From assembly GCA_011524615.1 (NCBI GenBank), contig WTJZ01000259.1, positions 1 through 6,767 on the forward strand: a DNA stretch of 6,767 nucleotides, in the 5' to 3' direction. This stretch comes from Akkermansiaceae bacterium. GTDB lineage: Bacteria; Verrucomicrobiota; Verrucomicrobiia; Verrucomicrobiales; Akkermansiaceae. Positions 6,248 to 6,767 of this stretch are shown here, piece after piece (positions within the stretch are counted from its first letter, which is position 1; each line of letters starts with the position of its first letter). The notes beneath the pieces were generated by a model, which did not search any database, had not been told where the DNA came from, and saw only the letters and a list, made by a program, of their open reading frames with translations. Both the position numbers and the translations under genes were made by a program.

Positions 6248-6767
6248 CTATTCGCTATCCTGTGCTGTCGGTGTATAATTGTGGTAAACCTCTCTCCAGT
6301 CGACGAGTTCGATAAGGTTTCTATTTTGATCATCCTTGAGGAAGTTTTTCACCTTCTCGTGCTTAAAGAGTGATTGAAAGTCTCTCGCCTTAAGGTACTG
6401 ATTGAGGTCAGGATCAAGGAGGAGCGATTGAAAGTCCTTGTCGAGTAGGATCTCGTGCAAGTGAGCCAGGCTGGGGATCTCTAGCACTTCTCCAGAGTAG
6501 GAGAGCGTAAGCAGCTTGATCAAGTCACAGCGTAGCGCCGTGCGAGTAGGGTCAGTCGATTCTTGGAATTGACCAAACCAGCTTTCCTGTGACTTGAGGA
6601 GGATCTGGTTTAACCAACCGAGAGAGACCTTTCCGTCAGACTGATTCTTGAGGAAGTGCATGGTGTCCAGTTGGTGAGAGGCACTGCCTCCACCCCAGAG
6701 CGCTGTGAAGCAAAGGCCGCATGCAATTAATCCAGCGTAGATACGCTTACTCTTGAGCAGGTCAAGG
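6248..6767 (-). CDS. Membrane-anchored protein with helical repeats, N-terminus outside window
   Basis: The frame stays open to the right edge, so the ATG at 6661 is probably internal; 172 residues are visible. A hydrophobic stretch at visible residues 9-24 (IYAGLIACGLCFTALW), preceded by Lys and Arg, looks like a membrane span. It is followed by Gly/Ser and then a soluble helical tail. The tail contains short repeats of the form D-F-Q-S-L-L/F then x-x-x-x-L/V (DFQSLL at 111-116, DFQSLF at 129-134), with DPDLNQYL, HEKVKNFL and NRNLIELVDW in the same rhythm. Tails of this kind (D-P-x-hydrophobic, L-L repeats) occur after the last membrane span of some CvpA-family proteins, so a CvpA-like protein is my tentative guess. 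I do not recognise it with confidence. It ends with TAG, followed by a strong terminator. Confidence 0.8.
   Translation of the reverse strand, partial: LDLLKSKRIYAGLIACGLCFTALWGGGSASHQLDTMHFLKNQSDGKVSLGWLNQILLKSQESWFGQFQESTDPTRTALRCDLIKLLTLSYSGEVLEIPSLAHLHEILLDKDFQSLLLDPDLNQYLKARDFQSLFKHEKVKNFLKDDQNRNLIELVDWREVYHNYTPTAQDSE
6368..6436 (-). repeat. Direct repeat within the helical-repeat gene
   Basis: The plus-strand 15-mer GAGnGATTGAAAGTC occurs at 6368-6382 and 6422-6436 with 14 of 15 bases identical. The copies lie 54 bp (18 codons) apart and encode the two D-F-Q-S-L motifs. Near-identity at the DNA level suggests a recent internal duplication or strong constraint on this segment. Confidence 0.6.

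Noticed and set aside
6121..6333. A 70-codon minus-strand frame across the terminator
   Set aside because: It would cross the strong terminator and the end of the upstream gene in another frame, so it is a shadow.
1..6767. A defence system, CRISPR array, phage or integrated element
   Set aside because: No repeat array, nuclease, integrase, transposase or attachment-like duplication is visible. The identified genes are housekeeping, energy-transduction and glycan-degradation genes on one strand.

Overview
All seven genes that I can support lie on the minus strand, so the window is transcribed from right to left. In transcription order they are: the C-terminal part of a membrane-anchored helical-repeat protein (cut by the right edge), a secreted sulfatase, NAD kinase (nadK), an ExbB/TolQ-type proton-channel subunit, an unusual ExbD-type subunit, a membrane-anchored TonB-like protein, and fabF (beta-ketoacyl-ACP synthase II, cut by the left edge). 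Gene density is high. The longest stretches without a gene are 6016-6247 (terminator, REP-like hairpin and sulfatase leader) and 4003-4188 (terminator and nadK leader), and no gap exceeds 300 bases.

Organism: a Gram-negative bacterium with a periplasm, shown by the exported sulfatase and the ExbB/ExbD/TonB-type machinery. Intermediate base composition, a secreted sulfatase of the polysaccharide-degrading kind and nearly absent Shine-Dalgarno sequences suggest a marine or mucus-associated member of the PVC group, perhaps Verrucomicrobiota (Rubritalea/Akkermansia-like). This is inference from overall character, not a match I could verify.

Transcription units: two Rho-independent terminators on the minus strand divide the window. 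One (6195-6219) ends the right-edge gene and one (4109-4139) ends the sulfatase, so the sulfatase is probably monocistronic. From nadK leftwards I see no further terminator. exbB and exbD are 6 bp apart, exbD and the TonB-like gene overlap by 4 bases (ATGA), and fabF starts 42 bp later. The exbB-exbD-tonB-like trio is clearly one operon. It may extend to include fabF downstream and perhaps nadK upstream (91 bp gap).

How the genes fit together: the trio would form an inner-membrane, proton-motive-force-driven complex that energises something at the outer membrane or in the periplasm. Its ExbD and TonB-like members are divergent, which is the most interesting biology here. nadK (NADP supply) and fabF (fatty-acid elongation, which consumes NADPH indirectly) are housekeeping genes. 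The sulfatase needs a formylglycine-generating enzyme encoded elsewhere. I found no CRISPR, tRNA, rRNA, insertion sequence, phage gene or defence system.
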